A stretch of DNA of 64,000 bases from Priestia filamentosa (GTDB lineage: Bacteria; Bacillota; Bacilli; Bacillales; Bacillaceae_H): the NCBI RefSeq assembly GCF_900177535.1, contig NZ_FXAJ01000005.1, forward strand, positions 186,001-250,000. The letters are read 5' to 3'. Positions 35,333 through 43,453 of the stretch are shown piece after piece (the stretch's first letter is position 1; each line of letters opens with the position of its first letter). The notes beneath the pieces are model-generated. The model was not told the origin of the DNA, searched no databases, and saw only the letters and a list, made by a program, of their open reading frames with translations. A program made the translations under genes and the position numbers.

Positions 35333-35386
35333 AAAAGGTGGAATGAATTGATTTTACGGTATGTAAAAATTCATTCCACCTTTTTT
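35333..35386. terminator. Long terminator-like hairpin, plus-oriented T-run
   Basis: A perfect 17-bp stem (AAAAGGTGGAATGAATT / AATTCATTCCACCTTTT) with an 18-base loop and six T on the plus strand, though no plus gene lies upstream. On minus it is 60 bp after the HPr-like gene with only four T. Confidence 0.55.
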
Positions 35387-35443
35387 CTTTTATCGTTAAT
35401 ATGTCCATATGTTCATTCCTTTGACAAGTGAGCCTATGATATT

Positions 35444-35722
35444 TTAAATGCTTGCAAGCTGCTCTTGTTTTTCTAATAGCTTTGATACTTTATCTGCCAC
35501 AGCTGAAATGTCTTCTCCTTCAACAACAACGTAAGTTTCTTGTGTTTTCTTAGCTGTTAATATAAAAGGAACAAGTTTTGTTAATTCTGCAACATTACAA
35601 ATCTCCAAATCTTTGTAGAAGAAAATTTTGCATCCATGTGTTTTTGTAAGCTTGTACAAATACGTCATTTCTTTAAGAGTTAACCGACTTCCTGCTAGAT
35701 TAAATGAAACGATGTTTGACAT
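35444..35722 (-). CDS. HPr-like small protein lacking the phospho-histidine
   Basis: A 92-aa protein. Size, alternating strand/helix pattern and the C-terminal run TYVVVEGEDISAVADKVSKL resemble the HPr fold of the sugar phosphotransferase system. The N-terminal loop, where HPr has its active His, reads NLAGSRLTLKEMTYL and has no His, and the Ser46 site is not recognisable. If related to HPr, it cannot be a normal phosphocarrier. AAGGAG precedes the ATG. It stands alone. A different small alpha/beta fold remains possible. Confidence 0.55.
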   Translation of the reverse strand: MSNIVSFNLAGSRLTLKEMTYLYKLTKTHGCKIFFYKDLEICNVAELTKLVPFILTAKKTQETYVVVEGEDISAVADKVSKLLEKQEQLASI

Positions 35723-35884
35723 TTTAACTGCACTCCTTATTTAAATAGTTAATTTTTGTAATTCTATTATTTCATATATATACTGGTTTTGAAACCGGGT
35801 TATTTTGTCATAGAGACACTTTTATTGTTGAATAAGGTTTTATCTTTCTATTTATTAAATACCCTTATTTTTATTTTGTAAACG

Positions 35885-36463
35885 TTAGCATTCACTCTTT
35901 TTGCGAGCGTACATTTTATAGATAACAAACCCAATAATAGCAATGCCTGCAATTACAAAAATATATGTCTGGGCCTGTGAGATAATGGAATTAGCCATTT
36001 TTAGGTTACCTGCTCCCCCTACTAGAATCATTGCTAGTATCCATGGAAAGATACCTAAGAATGTTAGCAACAAAAATGGAAGAATGCGTATTTTTGAAAT
36101 TCCAGCTAGATATGAAACATAGTTGCCAACTCCAATTGGTCTTGCAAGGGCGATTGTCCACTGACCACATTTTTGGAACCAGTGCTGACTTTTCTTAAAT
36201 ACTTTTTTATCTTTCCATTTTTGAGATAACTTATCTTCTAGCTTATAGCCAATTCCATAAGGGATAAGGCTGAATAGTGTATAGCATATGCTTCCTATAG
36301 TTGAGATCCAGAATGCATCGAGAACAGAACTGTTTAACAGATAACCATAAATAAGTGTGATAAGAGCACCTGGGAACGGTAGAGAAGAAGCCTCAACAGC
36401 AAGGCCAGCTAAAAGACCCCATATTCCAAAATCTTTAAGCGTTTCTGTAATAAAATCAATCAT
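35885..36463 (-). CDS. DedA-family (VTT domain) membrane protein
   Basis: A 192-aa protein with about five hydrophobic segments. It has the DedA/VTT features: EASSLPFPGALITLIYGYLL, IGSICYTLFSLIPYGIGYKL and ALARPIGVGNYVSYLAGISK with the conserved Arg-Pro pair. Family members PetA, UptA and DedA move phospholipids or undecaprenyl phosphate across the membrane. With so many undecaprenyl-dependent pathways nearby, lipid carrier recycling is an attractive role, but this is inference. AAGGAG precedes the ATG. Confidence 0.85.
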   Translation of the reverse strand: MIDFITETLKDFGIWGLLAGLAVEASSLPFPGALITLIYGYLLNSSVLDAFWISTIGSICYTLFSLIPYGIGYKLEDKLSQKWKDKKVFKKSQHWFQKCGQWTIALARPIGVGNYVSYLAGISKIRILPFLLLTFLGIFPWILAMILVGGAGNLKMANSIISQAQTYIFVIAGIAIIGFVIYKMYARKKSEC

Positions 36464-36540
36464 ACCTTCCGACTCCTTCCCCTTTTGGAAAGAATATAGC
36501 CTTTATGATTGATTATTAAACAAGTTAATTAATGGAAAAG

Positions 36541-36566
36541 AAAAAAGCGCATCGTGAAGACGCGCT
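36541..36566 (-). terminator. Terminator of the stress-protein gene
   Basis: On the minus strand AGCGC / GCGCT with an 11-base loop and six T, 10 bp after the stop. Confidence 0.65.
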
Positions 36567-36575
36567 AGGTCATAA

Positions 36576-36917
36576 TTATAAGCGTACTGTTTCATTGTTT
36601 GTAACGATAACTAAAACTTTACCTTGATCAAGCTTTTCTTCATACATCTCCGCTTCAGTTTTAGAAAGACCAACCTCGCTTAATTTATGACGAAGCTCGT
36701 CCCCTTTTTTGTTAAACAAGTTGCTTGCAGCAGTGCCTAAGCCCATTTCTTTAATGCCGATTGTATTTGCATCTGCATTATTAGCAACACGGTTTGTTCG
36801 TTCGTCATCATGAGATAATACGTAAATGTCTTTTGCGTCTACTCCTTGCACTTGAAGTTTCTTCACATCTTCTTTTAATAACTCATCATTTGTATACTCG
36901 CGTACTACTGGTTTCAT
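36576..36917 (-). CDS. General stress protein 17M-like (YflT family)
   Basis: A 113-aa protein matching the heat-induced stress protein YflT family: VVREYTNDELLKEDVKKLQ, DIYVLSHDDERTNRVA, and a C-terminal LVIVTNNE. A Gly-rich middle (GIKEMGLGTAASNL) precedes a helix. In B. subtilis yflT (gsp17M) belongs to the sigma-B regulon; biochemical function is unknown. The ATG at 36917 is preceded by AAAGGAGG; the upstream extension to 36998 is not coding. A sigma-B-like promoter lies 38 bp upstream. Confidence 0.88.
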   Translation of the reverse strand: MKPVVREYTNDELLKEDVKKLQVQGVDAKDIYVLSHDDERTNRVANNADANTIGIKEMGLGTAASNLFNKKGDELRHKLSEVGLSKTEAEMYEEKLDQGKVLVIVTNNETVRL

Positions 36918-36954
36918 AATCTTAAATTCCTCCTTTATGAAATGTATAAATACT

Positions 36955-36980
36955 ATTCCACAGAAAAAAAGATTTAAAAC
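36955..36980 (-). promoter_or_regulatory. Probable sigma-B promoter of the YflT-like gene
   Basis: On the minus strand: GTTTTA, 14 bases, TGGAAT. Each box matches the sigma-B consensus at five of six positions. The regulated family supports it. Confidence 0.6.
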
Positions 36981-37023
36981 ATAAAGAGCACATTTCAAAG
37001 GAGAAATTTAATAGTCTTATATA

Positions 37024-37305
37024 TTAGAGACTTTGATGAAATCGTTTGTTTCTTAATGTATGCCCTCCATAATAAAGAACTCCTCCTAGCATGAATGAAA
37101 GGATTAGGCCTAGGTTTGTAGCTTTTGACAAAAATTCTTGATCTGCAATATTTAGTACATAAAGCGCGTGTCCGAACAGCTCTGGGCTAGAAGAAAAAGC
37201 CGAGCTTCCTGACATCATTAAAAACATTGGTGCCACAAACATTATAAATATATAAAGTAAAGATGCTGAAACACTGACTAATAGAGCATTTGTAAATATT
37301 TTCAT
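37024..37305 (-). CDS. Small membrane protein, unknown function
   Basis: A 93-aa protein with two hydrophobic segments (about residues 5-30 and 64-80) joined by a Ser-rich loop (MMSGSSAFSSSPELF) and a short basic C-terminus. GAGGAGGG precedes the ATG. It lies upstream of the YflT-like gene on the same strand, and the YflT-like gene has its own promoter in the gap. I do not recognise the family. Confidence 0.65.
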   Translation of the reverse strand: MKIFTNALLVSVSASLLYIFIMFVAPMFLMMSGSSAFSSSPELFGHALYVLNIADQEFLSKATNLGLILSFMLGGVLYYGGHTLRNKRFHQSL

Positions 37306-37450
37306 ACTCCCTCCTCAAAAAAGGTTAATAATACCATTTTAACACAAGTTGCTATGTAAATGTAAATTAATTCCTTTTATAAGGTATCTTTAATAACCAA
37401 TTTTAGCAGTATTTCACGCAATGAAGAGAAATTAAATGTCCTACAAATAT

Positions 37451-37483
37451 AAAATAAAAGCACCTTTTCAGTGCTTTTATTTT
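37451..37483 (-). terminator. Terminator of the small SLH protein gene
   Basis: A perfect 13-bp stem (AAAATAAAAGCAC / GTGCTTTTATTTT) with a 7-base loop overlapping the stop codon. Confidence 0.8.
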
Positions 37484-38370
37484 ACCTTTATAGTGACATT
37501 TGATAATAGTTCACCACTATCACTGCTAATAGGGCCTATAATATCTACTGTGTCAGCCTTCTCATTATTTGTAGAAGAATCCAGAGTTAAAATTACTTTA
37601 TTTCCCTCGCCCTCTACTTTTACAGGATGACTTCCTTCAACAGAAAAATCTTCCTTTGCAACGGATGTTCCTTCAACAGGTTTTGAGAAAGTTAATAAAA
37701 CTTGTTCCTCATTTTCTATTGCTTCATTAACTTCAAAATCTTCCTCCCTACTCTCTCCTACTTCAAGAGCTCGATATACGAAAGAGGCAAACTGTGCTCG
37801 TGTAACTGCTTCACTTGGACGATACAAGCCGTCATCAACTCGCGTTACTCCATTTTGAACAAGTGTTAGTACATATTTACGCATATTGCTTGGTACATAG
37901 TCGAGATCTTGAAGATTATTAGGGTACGCAGTGCTCGGTTGTAAATTTAGTGCTTCAACTAATACTTTCGCCATTTGCTGTCTTGTAATTGGCTTATTAG
38001 GCATCATTTTACCGTTAGATCCTGTCATAATACCTTTATGATAAAGCTCGCTTGCAGCTATAACAAGTTCTTGATCTTTGTAGTCAGCTGGGACATCGCT
38101 GAATACAGATTCTTTCTTACCTTCCCCATTAAGAAGACGAGAGAATATTTTCGCTACTTGCCCTCTTGTAATCTCTTGATATGGTTGATATGTTCCATCA
38201 GAAAAACCTTTAATAATGCCTCTTTCTGTTAAAGAAGTAATGGCTTTAGCATGATCAGAATCTTCTGAAACGTCTTTAAATGAAAATGCATGTGCAACAG
38301 GAGCAACAATGCTTGCTACTACAGCTGCTGAAAGAGTGCCAACCAGAACTTTACGTGAAGTCTTTCTCAT
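37477..38370 (-). CDS. Small SLH protein, paralogue of the main S-layer protein
   Basis: A 297-aa secreted protein. Signal peptide 1-28 (KVLVGTLSAAVVASIVAPVA). Three SLH repeats (about 29-205) ending EITRGQVAKIFSRLL, PITRQQMAKVLVEAL and AVTRAQFASFVYRAL. One short Ig-like beta domain (about 215-297) follows. The signal peptide and first two SLH repeats closely track those of the main S-layer protein (KFLVGTVSAAVVAS; TITRGQVVKILARTL; NITRQQMAKVLVNGL), so the two are likely duplicates. It may be a minor S-layer component. The ATG at 38370 has GGAGG upstream. Confidence 0.9.
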   Translation of the reverse strand: MRKTSRKVLVGTLSAAVVASIVAPVAHAFSFKDVSEDSDHAKAITSLTERGIIKGFSDGTYQPYQEITRGQVAKIFSRLLNGEGKKESVFSDVPADYKDQELVIAASELYHKGIMTGSNGKMMPNKPITRQQMAKVLVEALNLQPSTAYPNNLQDLDYVPSNMRKYVLTLVQNGVTRVDDGLYRPSEAVTRAQFASFVYRALEVGESREEDFEVNEAIENEEQVLLTFSKPVEGTSVAKEDFSVEGSHPVKVEGEGNKVILTLDSSTNNEKADTVDIIGPISSDSGELLSNVTIKVK

Positions 38371-38485
38371 TAAAAAACCTCCATCTCTTTTTCTATTTTC
38401 TAAAAAAATTGTCATATTATTGAATATTCTCTCTTATCCTATCATAATTTGTTTCTTTGCTACATCCCCTTTTCTAACTAGAAAA

Positions 38486-38511
38486 CAAAAAGTCGCCAAA
38501 AGGCGACTTTT
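38486..38511 (-). terminator. Terminator of the CAP-domain gene
   Basis: A 10-bp stem (AAAAGTCGCC / GGCGACTTTT) with a 4-base loop and a T-run on the minus strand, directly after the stop. Confidence 0.8.
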
Positions 38512-38512
38512 A

Positions 38513-39688
38513 TTAGAGAGTAAAGTAATTTTCCGTAAAATATGGGACTCCTTCATTATTTATTGAAACACCAACTCCTAAATATGACCAACGTTGATCA
38601 AGAATATTAGTACGGTGACTTTTAGAATTCATTAATGCTTCATGGGCAAAAATGCTGTTTTGCTGTCCCATAGCTATATTCTCTCCTGCAACAGAATAGT
38701 CTATATCATCCTCTGTAATTCGATCAAAAGGTGTTTTGCCATTTTGGTTCTTATGACTAAAATAATCATTGTCAGCCATATCTAAACTATGATGCTGAGC
38801 TGTTTTTGCTATTTGGTCATTCCATACAAGAGGAAGAAGGCCATGTTTTACTCTTGTAGCATTAATAAGATCGAACATTTGCCATTTGAATCCTTCCTCT
38901 AACATTTGAGATGGATTACCATAGTAGCCTTCCTTTTCTGCTTCAGCACGTTTTGTAATGACTTGAACAGCTGTTACTTTTTGTCCATCTAGATTATCAT
39001 AGAAAAATGTTACATAATATCCATCTAGCTCATACGTATCATATTCTTCATCTTCAACAGAATAGTTACTTCCATTTTTCTGGATAGTTCCAAGTGGAGA
39101 ACCATATGCCTCTCTCACTTCATCAACAGTAGAGCCTAACTTTATCCCTTTGGTTGTTTTGAATACATCCTGGTTTGTATAAAGGGCAGCGACTTTTTCA
39201 TCTTGATAACCAACCATAAAGAAATGCCCGTAATTTTGATGATACGTGTTCCACTCTATTCCATAATCATTTGACGATTTTCTAATGGGGTCTCCGAGTT
39301 TTTGAAGAACAGATTCTTTGTTTTCTCCAATGAATATAGAATGAATTGTCACTAATGGCTTATTGTCTTGCTTTTCTACTTTCATGTCTTTATTAGAAGA
39401 AACTGTATTTACTTTCCCATTATCTATTTTATTTTTATCTTGCTGTACTTCTGTTGTCCCTTTATCTATTACCTTATCTTCGTTCAAAATATTTTCTTTC
39501 TTTTCGTTAACCTCTCCCACACCATCTACTCTGTTATTAGTAGTTGCTGCTTCTGTTTGGGGTCCAATTATATTGTCAACGGCTGCTGCATACTCTGTTA
39601 ACTTCATATTTGAAAGATCATTCTCTGAAAAAGGAGTCATATTGAATAAAAAGAAAAGGGCAACACTCGCACCAAATAATTTATTCAT
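38513..39688 (-). CDS. Secreted CAP-domain (SCP/PR1) protein
   Basis: A 391-aa protein. A short signal-like hydrophobic start (LFGASVALFFLFNM) is followed by a low-complexity Asn/Lys/Glu region (about 35-110), a CAP-associated N-terminal domain (about 110-240; GENKESVLQKLGDPIRKSSN, EVREAYGSPLG), and a C-terminal CAP domain (about 265-391) with TAQHHSLDMADNDYFSHKN, AGENIAMG and SHRTNILD. The CAP cleft His and Glu residues are present. The layout resembles B. subtilis YlbC. Function of bacterial CAP proteins is unclear. It carries no SLH domain although it sits among SLH genes. Confidence 0.88.
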   Translation of the reverse strand: MNKLFGASVALFFLFNMTPFSENDLSNMKLTEYAAAVDNIIGPQTEAATTNNRVDGVGEVNEKKENILNEDKVIDKGTTEVQQDKNKIDNGKVNTVSSNKDMKVEKQDNKPLVTIHSIFIGENKESVLQKLGDPIRKSSNDYGIEWNTYHQNYGHFFMVGYQDEKVAALYTNQDVFKTTKGIKLGSTVDEVREAYGSPLGTIQKNGSNYSVEDEEYDTYELDGYYVTFFYDNLDGQKVTAVQVITKRAEAEKEGYYGNPSQMLEEGFKWQMFDLINATRVKHGLLPLVWNDQIAKTAQHHSLDMADNDYFSHKNQNGKTPFDRITEDDIDYSVAGENIAMGQQNSIFAHEALMNSKSHRTNILDQRWSYLGVGVSINNEGVPYFTENYFTL

Positions 39689-39836
39689 ACTCTAGACACT
39701 TCCTTTATTAAAGGGGAATCCCTATTTCTAAAAAAACTTCTCTATGTGTTAACGTACAACCCATACAAAAAGTTACACTGTATTAAACATTCCCCTTATT
39801 CCATCACAAAACAGTCTCTCTACTGTCATACAATAT

Positions 39837-39869
39837 AAAAAAGCTGCTAGAAAGATCTAGCAGCTTTTT
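39837..39869. terminator. Orphan terminator
   Basis: A perfect 13-bp stem (AAAAAGCTGCTAG / CTAGCAGCTTTTT) with a 6-base loop; T-runs on both strands. No intact gene ends at it. On minus, only the S-layer relic lies upstream. Confidence 0.75.
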
Positions 39870-40176
39870 GTGACTACTGAAACAGTAGCTTTAGGTTGTG
39901 AAAACCTCGATTGGTAGACTTAATAGTAGTATGAAAAGAAAAAGATATCAACTAGTAATTTAAACCATAAATATATAAAGATAATCCATTAGACCCTTTA
40001 TAATCATGTAATATAAACCCAAGTAATCATTTTATTTCCAAACGAAAACTTTAAGCGCACAAAAAGAATCTTTGTGCCTAGTTATATTACATTATAATAC
40101 TTTAAAGGTTTAATTATACATAAATTCTAAAATGTAAGAAATGAATTATAGGTAAAAATGGAGTATAATAAAAATT

Positions 40177-40201
40177 GATAAGATTTTGGTTGGTAAACCA
40201 T
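40177..40201 (-). pseudogene. Relic of an S-layer gene start
   Basis: The 25 bp at 40201-40177 on minus equal the first 25 bp of the main S-layer gene (53109-53085) at 24 positions and include the ATG; both read M-(A/V)-YQPKSY. After that similarity fades (SYQFLLY here, SYRKFLV there) and a stop follows 24 codons in. The upstream ribosome site is not kept. Best explained as a leftover of a deleted or rearranged S-layer gene. Confidence 0.6.
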
Positions 40202-40207
40202 ATTTTT

Positions 40208-40238
40208 GCTCATCTACTCGTATAGATGGGCTTTTTTT
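40208..40238 (+). terminator. Plus-oriented hairpin with T-run before the SLH subtilisin gene
   Basis: GCTCATCTA / TAGATGGGC (one G-U pair) with a 6-base loop and seven T on plus, 90 bp upstream of the ATG at 40327. No plus gene precedes it, so it is either an attenuator in that leader or a relic. Confidence 0.55.
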
Positions 40239-40326
40239 ACGTCCAAAAAATCCATATAATCTCATTTACTTCATTTTATTCCTCTCCTATTATTAAGAAG
40301 TACCTCTATATTAAAGGAGTAACAAC

Positions 40327-42546
40327 ATGAAAACTAAATATATATGTTCGCTAATTGTATTGTTTTCTCTTATTTTTTCTTTTTCTACTACTGTTAATGC
40401 TTCATCTCTTCTCTACTTTCAAACTGAGAGGGAAGCTAAAGCTTTTCTTGTTAAATATTCTGATGCAAAACAAAGTAACCATGTTGTCAAAACAGATCTC
40501 TCCAAATCAGAGATTCAAATGCTAAAAAAACAAGGGACTATCTTATTTTACGAAAGTGAAAAAAAGAAAGAAGTAAGTGCTGAAGCTCCTTCTCTTGTTG
40601 ATGAACAATGGGGCCTAAAGCTTATTCATGTACCATCAAACTTACGGAAAAACAATAATCTCCTTTTAGACAAAGAAATCCGAGATGTTGATGAAGGAAC
40701 ATCTATAAAATATACAGGACAAACCTTTAAGACGGCTAACAAAGAAACGAAACTAAAGATAGCATGGAAAAATCAAAAATTATCCCGCTTAAGCATCACA
40801 CTTGATCATGTTGAAAAAGATTGGTCTGTTAAAGTATATAATGATGGCTCTCTGATTAGTGAACAGAAAACAGCGCTAAAAAGAACTGATGTGCTTCTTC
40901 CGAGAAAGACAACATATAGAAACATGGTTGTAGAGCTTTCCTCATTTGCAGGCTGGAATGAGACCCCATCTATAGAGAACATAAAAGCTGTGAACAATGC
41001 AAGAATTGCTGTTATTGATTCTGGTATAAATCAACACGAGGACTTTTGCGATAATGTCTTAACAAGCCAAGGAAGGAACTATATTTCTCCCCATGATTGG
41101 CCTTCAGATAAGCTTGGCCACGGAACTCATATTGTAGGAATTATTGGAGCTTGTGCTTACAATAACAAGGGAATAGATGGAACCATATTAAACGGAGCAG
41201 TAGATATTATTCCACTTAAAGTTCTTGATGATTTCGGGAATGGAAGTGACTTCGAAATTAGCCAAGCCATTGAAGATGCTATAAAGAAAGAGGTTGATGT
41301 TATTAACCTTAGTCTTGCTGGTAGTGGGGAAACTACTATATTACGCGAATCGATTCAGAACGCCCTTTCTCATGATATTGCTGTTGTAGCTGCAGCTGGA
41401 AATCAAAACAAAGATATTAGTACCATTTTCCCTGCTTCGTATCCTGGGGTAATTGCTGTTACAGGAATCACAAAAACTAGGGAACCATTAGTAAACAGCA
41501 ATAAAGGATGGGAAATTGATATAAGTGCTCCAGGGGAGGATATTTACAGTACATATAGCTTGAACGAGTACAAATCATACAGTGGCACTTCTGTTGCAAC
41601 TCCCTTTGTAAGCAGTGCTGCTGCATTAATTAGAACAGTAAATCCAGACCTAGACTGGCTTTTAGTAAGAGATAAGCTTCTCTCATCAGCAGATAATTTC
41701 TCAACAACCTACGGACTTCTAAATGTTGAAAAGGCTATTAATATGCCAACTTCGTCAGCAAAAGCAGAATTTCTTAGTATAAAGAACGGACAATCTCTAA
41801 CAGAACCTAAAAGTATCGCTCTAGCTTTTACTTCTAATCTTATAAACAAAAAATTTCTTATCACGAAAAATGGAGACATTATAAAGCAACAAAACATCAC
41901 GTTGCAGCTTGCTGATGTTACTCTTCCCTTCTTAGATGACGGACTTCCTAACAGCTTAGGGTTATTTGTAGTAGACGAAGAAGGGACAATCTTAACTAAA
42001 AATAAACGAACATTAACTTCTCGAGAAAAAAAGATGATTCCACAAGATTTAGATGAAGCAGTATGGGCGAAAAAGGAAATTCAAACAGGCCTTGAACAAG
42101 GATGGATTAGAGGATATGATAATGGATTTTTCAAGCCAAATGATTCTCTCACAAGAAGGCATGGTGTTATGATGATCTCTCGTTTTCTTTCATTAGAACC
42201 TAAATCAATCGACACTCCGTTTAATGATGTCGTTCTAGAACAAAGCGGAGGACTCGCTGTTCTAAGCGCCTATCAGCATGGTGTTGTAGAAGGTTATGGC
42301 CATAAATTTAAGCCGGAAAATACCCTTACAAGAGCCCAGATGGCCCTTATTCTAGATCGCGCGCTTTCTTTGTCAGAGAAAAGCACATTTACTTTTGAAG
42401 ATGTCCCTTCTTCAAGTTTTTGCTTTGATGCAGTAAGCCGTTTAACAAAAGCTGACATCATTACGAAACAAGACAAATTTAGACCATATGAACCGATTAC
42501 ACGTGCCCAATTTTCGGCTATGTTATATCGTGCTTCAACACTGTAA
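40327..42546 (+). CDS. SLH-anchored subtilisin-like protease with an inserted beta domain
   Basis: A 739-aa secreted S8 protease. Signal peptide 1-25 (LIVLFSLIFSFSTTVNA). A short pro-region (26-90) leads to EQWGLKLIHVP, the usual start of the catalytic domain. About 110 residues are then inserted before the catalytic block. Catalytic residues: Asp231 (IAVIDSGI), His265 (GHGTHIVG), Ser421 (YSGTSVATPF), and oxyanion Asn358 (AAAGNQN). Another beta region spans 475-570. Three C-terminal SLH repeats (about 575-739) include SLTRRHGVMM, TLTRAQMALI and PITRAQFSAM. It is fixed to the wall and may process S-layer or wall proteins. AAAGGAG precedes the ATG. Confidence 0.93.
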   Translation: MKTKYICSLIVLFSLIFSFSTTVNASSLLYFQTEREAKAFLVKYSDAKQSNHVVKTDLSKSEIQMLKKQGTILFYESEKKKEVSAEAPSLVDEQWGLKLIHVPSNLRKNNNLLLDKEIRDVDEGTSIKYTGQTFKTANKETKLKIAWKNQKLSRLSITLDHVEKDWSVKVYNDGSLISEQKTALKRTDVLLPRKTTYRNMVVELSSFAGWNETPSIENIKAVNNARIAVIDSGINQHEDFCDNVLTSQGRNYISPHDWPSDKLGHGTHIVGIIGACAYNNKGIDGTILNGAVDIIPLKVLDDFGNGSDFEISQAIEDAIKKEVDVINLSLAGSGETTILRESIQNALSHDIAVVAAAGNQNKDISTIFPASYPGVIAVTGITKTREPLVNSNKGWEIDISAPGEDIYSTYSLNEYKSYSGTSVATPFVSSAAALIRTVNPDLDWLLVRDKLLSSADNFSTTYGLLNVEKAINMPTSSAKAEFLSIKNGQSLTEPKSIALAFTSNLINKKFLITKNGDIIKQQNITLQLADVTLPFLDDGLPNSLGLFVVDEEGTILTKNKRTLTSREKKMIPQDLDEAVWAKKEIQTGLEQGWIRGYDNGFFKPNDSLTRRHGVMMISRFLSLEPKSIDTPFNDVVLEQSGGLAVLSAYQHGVVEGYGHKFKPENTLTRAQMALILDRALSLSEKSTFTFEDVPSSSFCFDAVSRLTKADIITKQDKFRPYEPITRAQFSAMLYRASTL

Positions 42547-42575
42547 AAGAGAAGGCTTCATCGTCTTCTCTTTTA
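42544..42575 (+). terminator. Terminator of the SLH subtilisin gene
   Basis: AAAAGAGAAG / CTTCTCTTTT with a 10-base loop, starting at the stop codon and ending in a T tract. Confidence 0.8.
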
Positions 42576-42741
42576 CTTTAATTTTTTTAGTAATATCATT
42601 CATTTTTTTAATAGCAAATAGAAAGATTTTACCAAAAATATGTCTTTTTGTGCTAATATATTGAATTAAGAGAATATTCATTTTATTTTTTTAAGATTCT
42701 TCTAAAGATTAATACCCCCTTTATGAAAGGTGTGATCACCG

Positions 42742-43449
42742 ATGAATAAAGTATTAATTATTGTTCCCGCTTATAACGAGGAAGAAGCAATTTCAAATAC
42801 ACTCTATTCATTACTTCACCTTAAGAACGAACACCCTAGCTTAGACATTTGTGTTATTAATGACGGCTCCAAAGATCAAACTTCAACGATTGTAAAACGC
42901 TTCAAAGACGTTATACTCATTGATCTTCCCTACAATCTTGGAATTGGAGGAGCTGTTCAAACTGGTTATCAGTATGCATATCGTCATAACTACGATATTG
43001 CGATTCAGTTTGATGCAGATGGACAACACGATGCACATTCACTTCAAAGACTTATCCATCCCCTTCAAAAAGATGAAGCAGATATGGTTGTAGGCTCAAG
43101 ATTTTTGAAAAAGACGGACTATAAAGGCGCTTTTTCAAGAAGAGTTGGGATTTATTACTTCACGTTGCTGCTTCGATCACTAGCTGGACAAACATTCACA
43201 GACCCTACTTCAGGGTATCGGGCTATTAACCACAAAGTCATCAAAATATTTGCTAATACGTATCCAAAAGACTATCCAGAACCAGAGGGATTAATCCACC
43301 TCTCTCGTAAAGGACTTCGCATCCGAGAAATTACGGTTAATATGGCGAATCGTCAAGGAGGACAATCCTCTATTACTCCTTTTAAATCTATTTATTACAT
43401 GTTCAAAGTAACGCTATCTATTGTTATTCAACGAATTGTAAAGGAGTGA
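42742..43449 (+). CDS. Polyprenyl-phosphate sugar synthase-like glycosyltransferase (GT2)
   Basis: A 235-aa GT2 enzyme without C-terminal membrane helices, like DPM1-type dolichyl/polyprenyl-phosphate synthases. Motifs: IIVPAYNEEEAISNT, CVINDGSKDQT, NLGIGGAVQTGYQYA, QFDADGQHD (metal-binding DAD) and the acceptor-loop region RQGGQSSITPFKSIYYM. It likely makes undecaprenyl-phosphate-sugar. It is first of four plus-strand genes (GT2, DUF2304, SMR-like, GT-C) that form a self-contained glycosylation system. AAAGGTGTGAT precedes the ATG and lies in a small GGTG/CACC repeat. Confidence 0.88.
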   Translation: MNKVLIIVPAYNEEEAISNTLYSLLHLKNEHPSLDICVINDGSKDQTSTIVKRFKDVILIDLPYNLGIGGAVQTGYQYAYRHNYDIAIQFDADGQHDAHSLQRLIHPLQKDEADMVVGSRFLKKTDYKGAFSRRVGIYYFTLLLRSLAGQTFTDPTSGYRAINHKVIKIFANTYPKDYPEPEGLIHLSRKGLRIREITVNMANRQGGQSSITPFKSIYYMFKVTLSIVIQRIVKE

Positions 43450-43453
43450 CATC

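Larger units (their letters stand above)
34865..35443. other. 579-bp intergenic region with two inverted repeats
   Basis: No gene is supported. It holds a 10-bp inverted repeat at 35029-35053 and a long terminator-like hairpin at 35333-35386. A 13-codon frame at 35293 that ends at the hairpin has no ribosome site and is not called. The rest is AT-rich promoter-type DNA. Confidence 0.5.
39689..40326. other. 638-bp intergenic region with an S-layer gene relic
   Basis: No intact gene. It holds an orphan terminator (39837-39869), a short relic of an S-layer gene start (40177-40201) and a plus-oriented hairpin (40208-40238). The stretch between relic and orphan terminator is AT-rich and shows no similarity I can see to the S-layer C-terminus. 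Confidence 0.55.

Noticed and set aside
35293-35334. 13-codon leader peptide before the long hairpin
   Set aside because: No ribosome site and no downstream plus-strand gene to regulate.
39871-40176. C-terminal S-layer remnants between relic start and orphan terminator
   Set aside because: No stretch resembling the main S-layer C-terminus was found on either strand.
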